Of a stretch of 64,000 bases of DNA, positions 34,290 to 45,551 are shown one piece after another. Position 1 is the stretch's first letter; every line of letters starts with the position of its first letter. The notes below the pieces were generated by a model. The model was not told where the DNA came from, did no database searches, and saw nothing but the letters and a program-made list of their open reading frames with translations. The DNA lies in contig BFEA01000176.1 in the NCBI GenBank assembly GCA_003427395.1, positions 288,570 to 352,569 on the forward strand, written 5' to 3'. The translations under genes were made by a program, and so were the position numbers. This stretch comes from Chara braunii. Lineage: Eukaryota; Streptophyta; Charophyceae; Charales; Characeae.

Positions 34290-34880
34290 AAACTAAGAAA
34301 ATTTCGACAGCGCTTCCCGTAGGAAAAGTGTTTTCACAAAATTTATACTAACTCAATTACGAAAACAAAAACAATCTCTAATTCTGGAAAGTCAAATTCT
34401 GTCTAACTCCCCGAATTAGTAAAAATTTGGGTAACAATTCTTTTAGAAAAGACGCCTTTCTAGATTTTTACTAAGTCAGATATGAACTGAGGAACAGAAC
34501 CTGATTTCAGTTAAGACAAAATATAACTAACTTCTTAGATTTATAGAATTTTCGGGACCGTTTCCAGTAGAGAAAATGTTATTCCAAAATTTATACAGAG
34601 CTAAGTTCAGAATCTAAAATGACTTTAACTTCTCAAGGTCTAATTTTGTCTAACTCTCTGAATTAGTAAAATTTGGGCAACACTCCCATTAGAAAAGGAG
34701 GTCTACCAAATTTTTACTAAGCCAAAAAGTCAGAAAAAATGAACCTCGAAAAATACAAAATCTGATTGATTTATTGGTTTTGTAGAAATTTCGGCGTGCT
34801 TCCCGTAGAGAGAGTGACTTACCAAGATTTATACAAGACCAAGTACAAATAAAAGATCCTAAAAAATGCAGAAATTAACC
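34290..34880. repeat. CGTA-type hairpin units, copy 2
   Basis: Five units start near 34295, 34415, 34540, 34665 and 34780. Each runs from AAATTT-like wording through GCGCTTCCCGTAGGAAAAG (or a degraded form) to AAATTTATAC or ATTTTTACTA. Odd and even units differ, which suggests a dimeric higher-order unit of about 240 bp. Confidence 0.65.
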
Positions 34881-35126
34881 TAAGTAAAAAAACTTAGCCC
34901 AGAAAATGCAGGAATTGAAACTAACTCCTATGGCTCTAGCACGTGGCGAGCAACTAAAGCAATTACCTATCAACTGAAACTCATATTAGATACTAGTCGC
35001 ACTATGTCTCATGCAAGCCAAACCACAAAAGTAAGTACTCTCACCATCTCAAAGTCAACTTATCAAACAATAGTTCATGATCTTTCAATGATTTACCCCT
35101 TTATACTCAACTTACATAGGGCATAA

Positions 35127-35860
35127 AGCTAGACCACCCGAACTTATGGAACATGTCTAGCTCAACCATGAAATATACACAAACACATGGCACAACAACT
35201 TTTCTCTTCTTTGAGCATATGACTAGGTCACCCTAGTCGCCATGAACTGTTTAAGTATCCAAGATTTATATAATTATCTGCACTTAGTCTTTTGAGGTAG
35301 CATATAACTGAACCGATCATCTTTAGCTTAAGATTCAGTCTGCCCCTTCTTACCACAAGTTTACTCTTAATTAATACTCTCTTCAGTTGGTGATAAGCTA
35401 TAGTCAGACCACCCAAATTTATGGAACCCTGTCTGACTAGCCCGTTCATAGATAAAATAGTAATAAAATATAGTCAAATTATAGTTTTTTTGTTCCAGCA
35501 TGTGCGTGGTGTTGGACCAAGACCACCCAAACTTATGGAACATGTCTTGGTCCTGAGCCTGATTCATTTCTCTTAAGACCAAAGTAGGAAGAGGCTGAGC
35601 CACCCAAACTTATAGAACATGCTCAGACCTCCTCGTTCATAAACTAAAGAAACTGGCAAAAAACCCAAAGTAAACAAGGTGACCAAATCACCCTAACTTA
35701 TGGAGCATGCTTGGTCCCTGAAAGTCAGTCACAGTCAACTCTCACAAGTCAGAGCAACCTGACCACTCAAACTTATGGAACATACCTGGTTCTCCAGGCA
35801 ATTCAAAATAAACATAGCACTGGGTCTCCTTAAACTTATAGAGACTTGCCCAGCCTTTGG
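35127..35860. repeat. Hairpin array H2
   Basis: About nine units share the loop CACCCAAACTTATGGAACAT. Stems are AGCTAGAC/GTCTAGCT (35127-35134, 35155-35162), TAGTCAGAC/GTCTGACTA (35401-35409, 35431-35439) and GGACCAAGAC/GTCTTGGTCC (35514-35523, 35544-35553), all perfect. CTGAGC/GCTCAG (35595-35600, 35621-35626) and GACCAA/TTGGTC (35691-35696, 35711-35716) are shorter. The loop is 20-21 nt in the perfect ones. Stem sequence varies freely while pairing is preserved. Confidence 0.88.
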
Positions 35861-36699
35861 TAGACCCAGTCAAGCAAGCAACACAACCTTCCTCCTTGAC
35901 TCCCCACAGAGTCTTGTTGCGGTCCTACGGGTTGCAACTTGAATCCCATCTGCCGCCTTCCTCTCGTAACAGGACTAGACCTATAGTAAGAAGGGCAGAA
36001 TGAGGGGTTTGAGACTCTAGAGATACAGGAGGGGGACAAACTCAACTCCCAGGAGAGGGCCTTAATACCTTCACTCGCCTGAGGCCCCCACAATGATGGT
36101 CAATGTACACAGCGGTTCGGTCAAGCTAAAGTAAACCACCGACTGTTGACCCCCTGACGACTCTCCGTGTCGCAACAAAAACCTCCTTCAATACCTCAGT
36201 CCCTCTACGATTGTTCCCTTGCCTTCCCACTACTTCACTTGGCAGGGTGACAGTGCCTCAGCTAATAGGTAAATATAGAATCTCATAGCTCCTCACCTGG
36301 CTATCCCATGCAACAAAATGAGCATTGCACCAACTAACAAGTAAGTTTGTAGTTTCCACGGCTGTTTGTTGCGCCCTCACAACAGGCTGAGTAGTATGTT
36401 GGCTAGACTGTATCTTCAACAGATCGTAGTGCCAAACCCAAATACTTATGTGTCTCGATCAACGGTATACATCGCTAGCCACGGTCAGACGCAGCGGCAG
36501 TACATGGCATCAATGCATAGTGACCAGACTCAGCAGTAAGTGCAACAACCTGTTGCAGCAGCAACAAAACCGAGTTGACACTTCGCTGCTCAATACTGTT
36601 CGCAACAGCGAAGCACCGCACACCCTTGAGATTGCTCTGCAAAATATCAACGCAAATTGCAGCAACAACCTTTCGCAATAGCCCTCCTTACTACATAAC

Positions 36700-39060
36700 A
36701 TCCTCTTGTTATTCTTTTGTGGACGCCTGCCCTCCACTCTTCTTCGCCCATGCATACTCTGTCAGGCATACTTCTCTCCCTGTAGTCTGTACTTAGCCAC
36801 TTCAGTCGTCAGGCTACACTGAAGCCTAGAGGTAAGTCTCCAACTCACGCCGACCCCCCTCGCTGTTTCGTCCTGCAGACTAAACTTCTTATCCCATGAC
36901 CTTGTGTCTCACTATTTTCATAATGGCAGATAAACAGTACACCGTCCTCCCGTTGATGCTCCGGATCACATGCCGGATTCACACTACCTTGCCCAGTAGC
37001 ATGAGTAGGCCATTGAACAGGTAGATCGACATGCCTCACCGCTCTGTTCAGAGAATCGGCAGTGCACCAATAAGCCTCGTTCTCTCATTGTTTCCACTGA
37101 TATCATGAGCCGGGTCGCACTGAACCCTACTGCTGATAGTGGAAGAATGCAGGCTTCCTACCTCGTTTTCATTCTCCTTGCCCTAATGGGCGGCGCATCC
37201 GACAACAGGTAAGTCATCTCCCCCACAGTTATCTGTACGCTACCTCTGTTGAGAGGATAAGCAGACTTGGAATGAACCTTTCGTTAGATCACGCGATATA
37301 TACACTGCTATCTTAACCTTACTTTAGTTTGGCCCCGTAGCTCAACTTTCAGCCCATCCCGCATCGTCGACTCTTAGGGTAAGTTTATACTCTCTCTCTG
37401 CGCATGCACTCATGTTGTTATGTTCGTGACATGCCGACCTGTGTTAAACAGGTCCCAAAATCGCAACTCAGCGAAGCAACAGGCAATCGAGTTGAGCAGC
37501 GACACCTATCAATGAAGCATTCCCTCTCCCTCGCTTCGTGACGCTCGCTTCGCCTGCTGTCGCACATATTCCCTTGGAGAGTAAGGATCGAGTGAACCTT
37601 CCGCTAGAATACGGGTAGATGCATTAGCCCGTCGTCAACCGATTGCCCAATACAACGAACCACCAGCCAAACTGGTGTTCCTATCCATCTCGCGACAGCC
37701 TGGAACCCCCCAATCGTATCTTCACTCTATCGAGATCGGTCAAAGCAAATAAAACTTGCCCGTTTTTCCCTTCCTGCCATATCCTTCTCTTCGCTACCTC
37801 TGCGCAACATCCTTCCTTACTAACTTCCTATCTACTAATCTATCACTTAAACTAACCCTATCAATGGATTCGCACTCCTAAAAAAACTCGGATTCGGCTC
37901 TTAGCTCGCCCGAATCCATTGAGGTTCGAATGCGCTATGCGTTTTTCACCCCGTCAGCTCCTCTCCCCTTTTCTGCCATCTCCGCTTCTTCCCCGTTTCA
38001 ACTTGTGACTAGATCCGGTCGCAGATCGCATCCGGGTGCACTCGCCTTTTTTGTGCCCATTGTCTGCCTTTGCACGGTCGGACCTCGACTATGTGATATA
38101 ACGGGGCTGTCGAGCACTCCACTATCTATATTGTATTGTATTGCTAACGCTGCTCAACCGGTCCCGTCGCTTTTCTCCTTGCCTAACTCTTGCCGATATC
38201 AACCTTCCCTTCACCACTCTCGATCCCGTAGCTACTTGGGGGTGCCGCTTCCTAGCCCACTTACTATTCTAAGGGAGACTTCGCAAGGGCGGTCTGACAG
38301 GTTTGTACCACTCGACGAGGCATATGCCGCCGCTGCAAACGCAAACTCCAGCTTAGATGTGCTCAGTCATAGTTCCTCGCGCGGTATTACCAGCCGTCTG
38401 GCCCTGTACCCAACTCCCAACATACGACTTCCTCGCCAGTAGCACTGCATCCCTCCTGCTAAGTGTCATAGGTCTCGGCCCTGTGTCAACCTATCACAAC
38501 ACCACAAAGGTTGTTGATTGGTACCTGCGGCAAGACCGTATGGAGGTGAGTATCTCCAGTTCGAACGGACGGTACTGCTGTTGTGGCCACTCCGACTTCT
38601 CAATCGGTGAAAAAACACGGGCTTACTCCTAGACCTACAATATGGTCTTAGGAAGGTTCTGTCAAGTGTTGATCGCACAGAGGGATTCTATGCACACTGC
38701 CCTCGCAGCCCTTGCCGTCGTGGGCCCTTTTGACAACATTCATGCCCATTGTGCCCAGGCACAACCCTGCTTGTTGGGTCCCACGAGCGCTCTCATATTC
38801 AAATATCTCAAAACGAATCATAGTCGGCGAATGGTGCACCTGCGATGATCCCCACGGCTCCAGTTTCTTTCGACTTGTGGGCTAATCATCCGCCAGTTCA
38901 CGTGCACATTGAACTTCTCGGTCCGTGCTTCCAGATGATGGGACTGAGGACCCTCACAAGCATCCCATACACTCAAAGAACTCACATGTCAGCGAGGAGA
39001 AGGAGCGTGCTCAAGGTCTTCGACCGCCTCGACGACCTCCAAATCCGACGTCGCGCCTGA
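36700..39060. other. No recognised gene
   Basis: Several open frames of 60-170 codons overlap on both strands, the largest at 37930-38442 (+). I recognise no domain in any, and none shows consistent neighbours. A perfect 12-bp inverted repeat, TCAATGGATTCG (37861-37872) and CGAATCCATTGA (37911-37922), encloses 38 nt. Decayed mobile DNA is possible. Confidence 0.5.
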
Positions 39061-39551
39061 GTTTAAGAGCACCGATGATAAAAGTCCGATGCCATAACTG
39101 CTAGTGCTAGGCCTTTAGGCTAGGCTTAGTTCTGATGGATGCTTAAATAAACGGATACTACGCGACGTGCAAGCCTACTGAACGTTTTTAAAATCACGTT
39201 GTTTTGTCGATGTCGTCCTCCGTACGTATGCACAAGTCACAGGTAAGCATATTGATCAACGAGACCTGAATCTTTTCAATCCTAGTTTAATCAGAAAAAA
39301 AACCATGGTCGGCGATCAACGCCGGCTCCCACAATCATAAAAAAACGAAAGAAAATCACGCGCGCCTTAGGTCTGCATGCCCACACACTCGCTACTCTAG
39401 TCAACCATCCAGTCAACGTAAACCACAGACACAGCCGCGCCTCGCGCAGTATACCTGAAATTTAAACCAAACTTATTTCCTGTCGTTTGCAAAAACGAGG
39501 GTATCCACCGACACCGCTCTCTCTCTCTCGCAGCCCCCCCCCCTCCCCCCC

Positions 39552-39682
39552 NNNNNNNNNNNNNNNNNNNNNNNNNNNNNNNNNNNNNNNNNNNNNNNNN
39601 NNNNNNNNNNNNNNNNNNNNNNNNNNNNNNNNNNNNNNNNNNNNNNNNNNNNNNNNNNNNNNNNNNNNNNNNNNNNNNNNNN
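39552..39682. other. Assembly gap (131 N)
   Basis: A run of N lies between a C-rich tract and a (CT)n tract. It probably hides a C- or CT-homopolymer. Its real size is unknown. Confidence 0.99.
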
Positions 39683-39685
39683 CCC

Positions 39686-39722
<37 letters not shown>

Positions 39723-39800
39723 CTCTCTCTCTCTCTCCCCCTCTCCCTCTTGTGCGCACGCTTAGTCTCATTGCTTTGGCTACCTTAGGGCTGCGCGCCC
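39683..39800. repeat. (CT)n tract with recurrent flank
   Basis: CT/CCCT microsatellite (about 39690-39750) is followed by CTTAGTCTCATTGCTTTGGC and TACCTTAGGGCT, as after the tract at 31603-31740. Confidence 0.85.
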
Positions 39801-40113
39801 CGCGGACAATTTATTTATGCGGTCCAAAGAAAGACCACGCAGAAACAACAGCTACTGGTCCCCAGTCATTCAGCTACTGGTCCTCACGGTAGCTCTGGTC
39901 GTCCGAACCAATAGTAGACAAGCCTTGGGTGCAAACGCAGCACCCTGTGCCGCAGCTTTCAGGCCTGCGAATTGGGAGGGACGCGGAACCCACTTAGACC
40001 TGCGAAATAACAGTCGATTCTTGGTGGGCTGCAGAAGCTGTGGTTTCGCTTAGGGACTGATGTTTGACAAGTTTCTCATGGACCATCGGGCTTCCGACAC
40101 CCTGCCCACAGCT

Positions 40114-40146
40114 GGCCCGCCGGTGGCCCGCCGGTGGCCCGCCGGT
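40114..40146. repeat. 11-bp tandem repeat GGCCCGCCGGT x3
   Basis: Three exact units lie about 0.55 kb upstream of the helicase start codon. GC-rich; possible upstream regulatory DNA, but nothing specific is recognised. Confidence 0.9.
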
Positions 40147-40559
40147 GGCTCGCTGGCTGTCTGGTAGAGAATGCAGGTACGTCTTTAGGCAGCCTCGCCA
40201 AAGTGCCCGTGGAGGTCCACGGAGGGAACGAAGAGCTGCCGCATCGCTTCTCAGCGATTCGCAGTACTTCACGGCCATTTGGAACCACTCGTCGCGTGTA
40301 ATACAACGTCTCCCGCCGTAGCAAGTGTTGCGCGGGGAAGGCAGGTGTTGTGGGTTTACCCTCAGAGATCCGCCTTCCTGCGCGGTGTTGCATGGGCGGG
40401 AGTCATCACTGAAGAGCAACGTGCGGTTTCTGCTATTCCGTGGATGCGCGATATTCGTCACTTTTCCAGTTTGCCAAAATTACTTATTTGTAGCCGTAGA
40501 TTCGAATGATCAACGTCCTGGACGTCACACGAGCTCTGTGTTGATTCCGCCACTTGGGC

Positions 40560-40700
40560 CTTAGTGAACGTGAAGGGCAAGACAGGTGGAGGAAGAGGGA
40601 GGAAGGAAGAGGAGGAAGAGCCCACAGGAAGGAGCAGAGGGAAGGCAGTCGCCGTCCTCGCAAGGCGTGAGCTAGGTAGGGTGTTCCTCACTTCTTCCCC
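40560..40700 (+). promoter_or_regulatory. GA-rich probable 5' UTR of the helicase gene
   Basis: The 140 bp before the ATG at 40701 are strongly purine-biased (GGAGGAAGAGGGAGGAAGG type), as is common in plant 5' leaders. No TATA box could be assigned with confidence. Confidence 0.35.
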
Positions 40701-42110
40701 ATGTCTGGGTATGCCGGGGCCAATGGATTGTACATGAACAACAACCAAGGGCATCAGTATCATCAGAGCTACCATCACCCTCCACCGCAGAGCTCAGCAG
40801 GGAGCCGTTACAGCGCAAATGGAGGCGGCGGGTCGTACGGGAGCGAGTCTCGGTATGGGGCGGGAAGTCAGAATGGGAATCGATCCTTTGATAATCAGGC
40901 GGGATATCAGGCGGGGATCTATCAGCACCCACACCATCCGGCGCAGGTGGCGGCACGCCAGCAGCAGCAGTCGCAGCGACAACAGCAGCAACAGCAGCAG
41001 CAGCCGCCGGCGCATCAGCAGCAACAGCAGCCGGTGACGTCACATCAGCAAGATGCGTCGCAGGGGTATCATCATCAGCAAACGCGGCAGCATGACGCGG
41101 CAGCAAACATGCCGTACCAGCCACAGTCATTGCTGCAGCAGCAGCAGCAGCAGCAGCGTGGGGCGACGGCGCATCAGGGCCCCGTGTCATCGCAAAGATC
41201 CAATTGCGATAGAGGGGGTAATGGTATGAACAGTCAGTCTTCGCATCATCAACAGCGGGGATCCAATTCATTGTCATCAACATCAGGAGGATCAACAGGC
41301 GCGCCTCCAACGCCCGTTCCAGCGTACACGACAGCTCAGCAGCGTCAGAATCAGCAGCAGGCATCATCTCAACAAGCGGCCGCGCCAGCGTATGCAAACT
41401 CGCCCTCTCTGCGGGCATTACCGCCGGCAACGGCGGCCGAAAAGTTTCGCTCTTCCCCACAACCTCCGCCACGACCCATGCAGTCGACTCCGCCGTTGCG
41501 TCCCATTCCGCAGCTGCTGCGCCCGCCTTCGCAGCCTTCCGCTGCTGCGCCTTCACGCCTCTTTCCTACCCCGCCTCGTCAGGATCCACAACAGTCATCG
41601 ACGCCCCCGCCACGTCAGCACCAATCCCCGCTGCTGCGTGCGCCGATTTTAACCAACACTAACAGTCAGTCGCCTTCCCCCCAGCCGGGATCGGGACTGG
41701 GATCCAGGCCCTCGGGCTCGACCGGAGGAGGGTTCGTGGCGTACCGTCCCCCGTCCGTCGCTGCGTCGGGCGGCGAAAGCTCGCGCCCACCGCCGTTACT
41801 GCCGGCCAGCAATGGCGCTCTCTTAGCAAGTGGAGGCACGGCTGCCAGTGCTGCGCGGCTGGCCGCGCTGGGTGATGGGCTTGGCTCAGCGCTAGAGGGG
41901 ATCATGAACGACCTGAACAGCACAAACAAGCGGAAAAGGGAGGTTGTTTCGCCACCGCTGGAAGGCCTGATGAACGCCAATCCAAAGATCCTTCTGGTAG
42001 AATCACCGGTGTTCAGAGGCTGTACTCAACAAAGCCTGCCTTTCATACTCGACTCTATTGGGTCCCTTTCTAATCCTCAATATCGCGCGGCGCTGAAGAT
42101 TCCAACCAAG
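40701..42110 (+). CDS. Helicase exon 1: Q/P-rich N-terminus and first half of dsRBD1
   Basis: ATG at 40701 opens 470 codons. Residues about 80-155 contain several Gln runs (up to 8), followed by Ser, Gly and Pro-rich sequence, all probably disordered. From about residue 424, [15 protein letters not shown] and [20 protein letters not shown] form the front of a double-stranded RNA-binding domain. The exon ends phase 0 at AAG|GTACGT. The open frame continues to 42233 only by reading into the intron. Confidence 0.85.
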
Positions 42111-43832
42111 GTACGTTTCTCACATCCCTCCCTGGCTTTGCCTAATCACTGTGTACGTTACGTTTATCCTTCGCTCTTAACCGAACCGAATGAATGGCGG
42201 GTACTTTCCAGCCAAGGTACGTTTGTGCGATGATCCCAGAAAATGTAGAAAATTTCGGTACGTTTGTGCGATGATCAATATAGTTGACGAGAATTCCATC
42301 CCTGTCGAAATTCACATGGCGTTCGCATCCATATGAAAACAGTGATAGCGTGATAGCTGTGTGAACGACCTATCCCTTACAGGAACAGCTATGAAAAATA
42401 TTAGAGTCTATCTGTATGTCTTATCGCGTTCCTGTATGGGTGGATAGCGTATGAACAGGCGGAGAACTGAACTATCTAGAACGGGATTACTTTAGTTCTC
42501 GATTAAAGCTGATTAATCTGACAAAAAGAGGAGATAGACTATGAACAGCGGCCTCCAAAACACATAGGTTAAGGAATTACTGTAGTATTCCCGCGCGATG
42601 TGTTCCGCGGGGCGACGGTAGGTACTGATGATGTACATGGCTGCTTCTCCCATGTCCTCTTGTATGGGTCAGAAAAGGTGGAAAGTGAAAGTGAAACTCG
42701 TTGCTTCACGGCATTTCCCTTGATTTGAAATTACTCCCCAAGATGGGGAAGCGTTTTAATGGCTTGAAGATCTGGACGATCCGTGACGCACCGTTGTTTT
42801 TTGGCGGCGAGGAGTGTGCGAATGTCTGGGTGTCTATCATTAACCGCGTAACTTGCTGACAATCATTCCCGGGCATGGGTGGGGAGACGGGGGATGGGCG
42901 GGGGGGGAGCGGCGAAGGCGGGGGGGTGTTGTTGGGAAATCAAGATCGTCAGCGGATGTATGCGAACATGGTGGTGACTTGCTGACAATCATTCCCCGGG
43001 AATGGGTGGGAAGCCCGGGGATGGGCGGGGGGAAAAAGGGGGCAAGGGGGGGTGTTGTCGCGAAATCAATATCGTCAGCGGATGTATGAGCACATGGTTG
43101 ATTTTTGGTTGATGGGAAAGATAAAAGGGAAAGCGGAAAAGGCGGAGTGCACGAGGGCAGGGGGGGGGGGGGGGGGGGGTGTATATTAGAAAGTGGATGG
43201 ACTTATCTGCTTTTGATCCTGTGAGGAGTTGGCAAAGCATATGGTTGAACAAAGGGTAGCGGATGGCCGGAGTAGTTGGAAGAAAGGAGGGGAGGGGGGT
43301 TGTAGGGGGTGAAGTAATGAGAGCCAAGGTGGATCTTCAGATAAGGGATGATGATCACATTGACCTTCTCAGAACGCCCGTGAGCTTAGAGTTGATAGCA
43401 GCAATGAAGCTTGTTTTCTGTTTTTCTGGTTTGGTTTGGCTTGGTTTGGTTTTGTTTTGCTTCTGTTATTTTTCCGAGTTCCCTTCCGTCCTGTATGTCT
43501 GTAATCGCGGTGTTGGTTGATGTCTTGGTTGAAAACGTCAGAACGAACGAAAATACTTCCTCCGGTCGTGCTCGTTGAGCGAAGCTGCCCTACCTTTCCA
43601 TCTGGGGTTGAACAATACGGACGAGCTCGGACTTTCCTTTCCTGTTTTGGGGTTCGATTTGGCTTCTTAATCATCGACGTGGGCCTCGTCGTTTTTATGC
43701 AAACGATTCTCCTCGAATCTTCACATGAATGGAAGGAGACCTAGTGGACGTTATCTTGTGTCGGGAAGGCCGGCAGTTGCCTTTCATGGTTCTCTGTTGG
43801 TCTGTGCTAGACCCCTCACAAAGGGTAACGTT

Positions 43833-43877
<45 letters not shown>

Positions 43878-43904
43878 GGACAAAGGGTAACGTTGGGGGG
43901 GGGG

Positions 43905-43968
<64 letters not shown>

Positions 43969-45496
43969 GAGAGAGAGGCGGGACAAAGGGTAACGTTGGA
44001 GAGAGGGAGAGAGGCGGGAGGGGGAGGGGTAGGAAGATCTGATGATAAGAGAGGGTAAGGGAATTCAGATTCCATTTCTGCTGTAGATGACGGCTGCGAA
44101 ATGGGAGGAGGCGAAGGGGACCCAACGACCTCGAACGCTTCGCCACTCATTCCTTGCTTCTTGGTTTTATCACCACGCGCATGTGCGGTTGCTGCTTGTG
44201 GCCTCTGTCGTCAGATCGTCTACTGATTACCTCGGCAAAGGGTAGGGACTGTGCGAGTGAGGAGATATGGGTAATTCCCTCACGAGTGAGGATTCATCGT
44301 TGAGCTGGTGGACGCGGTCAGACGTGAATGGTGTGCGGGTATATGTGTATGTGTTTCTGAAGTTGTATGTGCTTGTGTATATATACACGCTCAGGAGGAG
44401 GAAGGATATGGTGGCAAACCGCCTCGATGAACTTCTTTGTCAGGAGAAGAGTAGGTTAGGTTCAAGGCATGGTTATGGACTACTTCCCATTGCACGGTGA
44501 ATGTTCCTTTCGAGAGGAGAGGTGAGCATCACTGTATGTTATCGGAGATCCGTCGAGTAATTTTCCCTATGTATGTGTTTGTGGCAGCGTCCACCGGGCA
44601 GACTGGAACGTCTAACGTAGAGCTGAGTAGACGCGCGGTCGCTATGGAGGTCTCTGGGCCGTCATTCGGTCTCCTACCTAGATACCATGATAATAACCAT
44701 GCGTTCTATTGTAGGTATGGCCAAGGCGGGAAGGCGGGCCTACACAGCGAAACAGGTTTTGGTTGCATTGACCCTCAACAGGGCAGCCCTCTTTAACGAT
44801 ATCCGTAGGAGGTAAGGTCGTTTCGTCAGACTTTCGCCGTCTTGTCAGCAGATCGAACCCTCAACAGTCAGGCGGCAGAATCGCTTCCTGATTCGCAGTG
44901 TAGCTCGTTCCTATATCTTAGTTCAAAGAGGCCAGCATCATCTTTGGACACCCGGCGTGGGCGCTAATCCTAATCAGCGCCCTGCCCTAAAAACTGGGCT
45001 GGGCTTACGTGTTCTCTGAGCCTGTGTTCTAGAACCTTTGATGAAGCTTGTTGCCTTCTTCCCTCGAGGTCAACGCACCCTCATCGTGGATGTATTTGAC
45101 CGGATATGACTTCTTTCCATTCATGGTTAGGGTGTGGTGTCTGGCAGAAGACGGCGACGCGATGGCTACGAGTGGCGATGGGGAATATGTACGACCTCTC
45201 CCTGTGACAGTTAGGTGGGGACATATCTTTGATGTGGGAGAGGAATATCTGAACGCAAGAAAGAAGGAGAAAAAGAAAACGACAGCCAATGAACAGGTGT
45301 GAGCAAGGAACCGACCGACCATGGAGAACAGCGGAGGGAGTTATCTGGTTTCATCGAAGGTGAAGGAGGGAGTAGTAGTAGGAGACATCAAGAGATGGAC
45401 CTTGGACGGAGCGGGCAGAAAAAAGTCGAATCTGTTCGTCAGGGCGTGCGTCATTCTGTGTCTTTATGAGTCGAATGAGGGTGTGTGTGTGCATGT

Positions 45497-45551
<55 letters not shown>

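Larger units (their letters stand above)
32127..36700 (+). repeat. Composite hairpin-array repeat, copy 2
   Basis: Blocks lie in the same order as copy 1: repeat A twice (32129 and 32505), 33100-33420 with a hairpin at 33256-33283, 33590-33800, CGTA-type hairpin units (34290-34880), spacer (34920-35110), array H2 (35127-35860), tail block (35870-36120) and a CAA/CAG-rich stretch to about 36680. It is not interrupted by a hAT element. No coding sequence is recognised. Confidence 0.7.

Noticed and set aside
37930-38442. 170-codon open frame as a gene
   Set aside because: No domain, Ser/Pro-rich composition, overlapping frames of similar length, no splice partners.
40672-41556. 294-codon open frame on the - strand, Ala-rich
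   Set aside because: It is the complement of the CAG/GCC-rich helicase exon 1; its composition mirrors Gln/Pro codons.
43695-44150. Ser-Leu-rich protein on the - strand
   Set aside because: A result of GA microsatellites.
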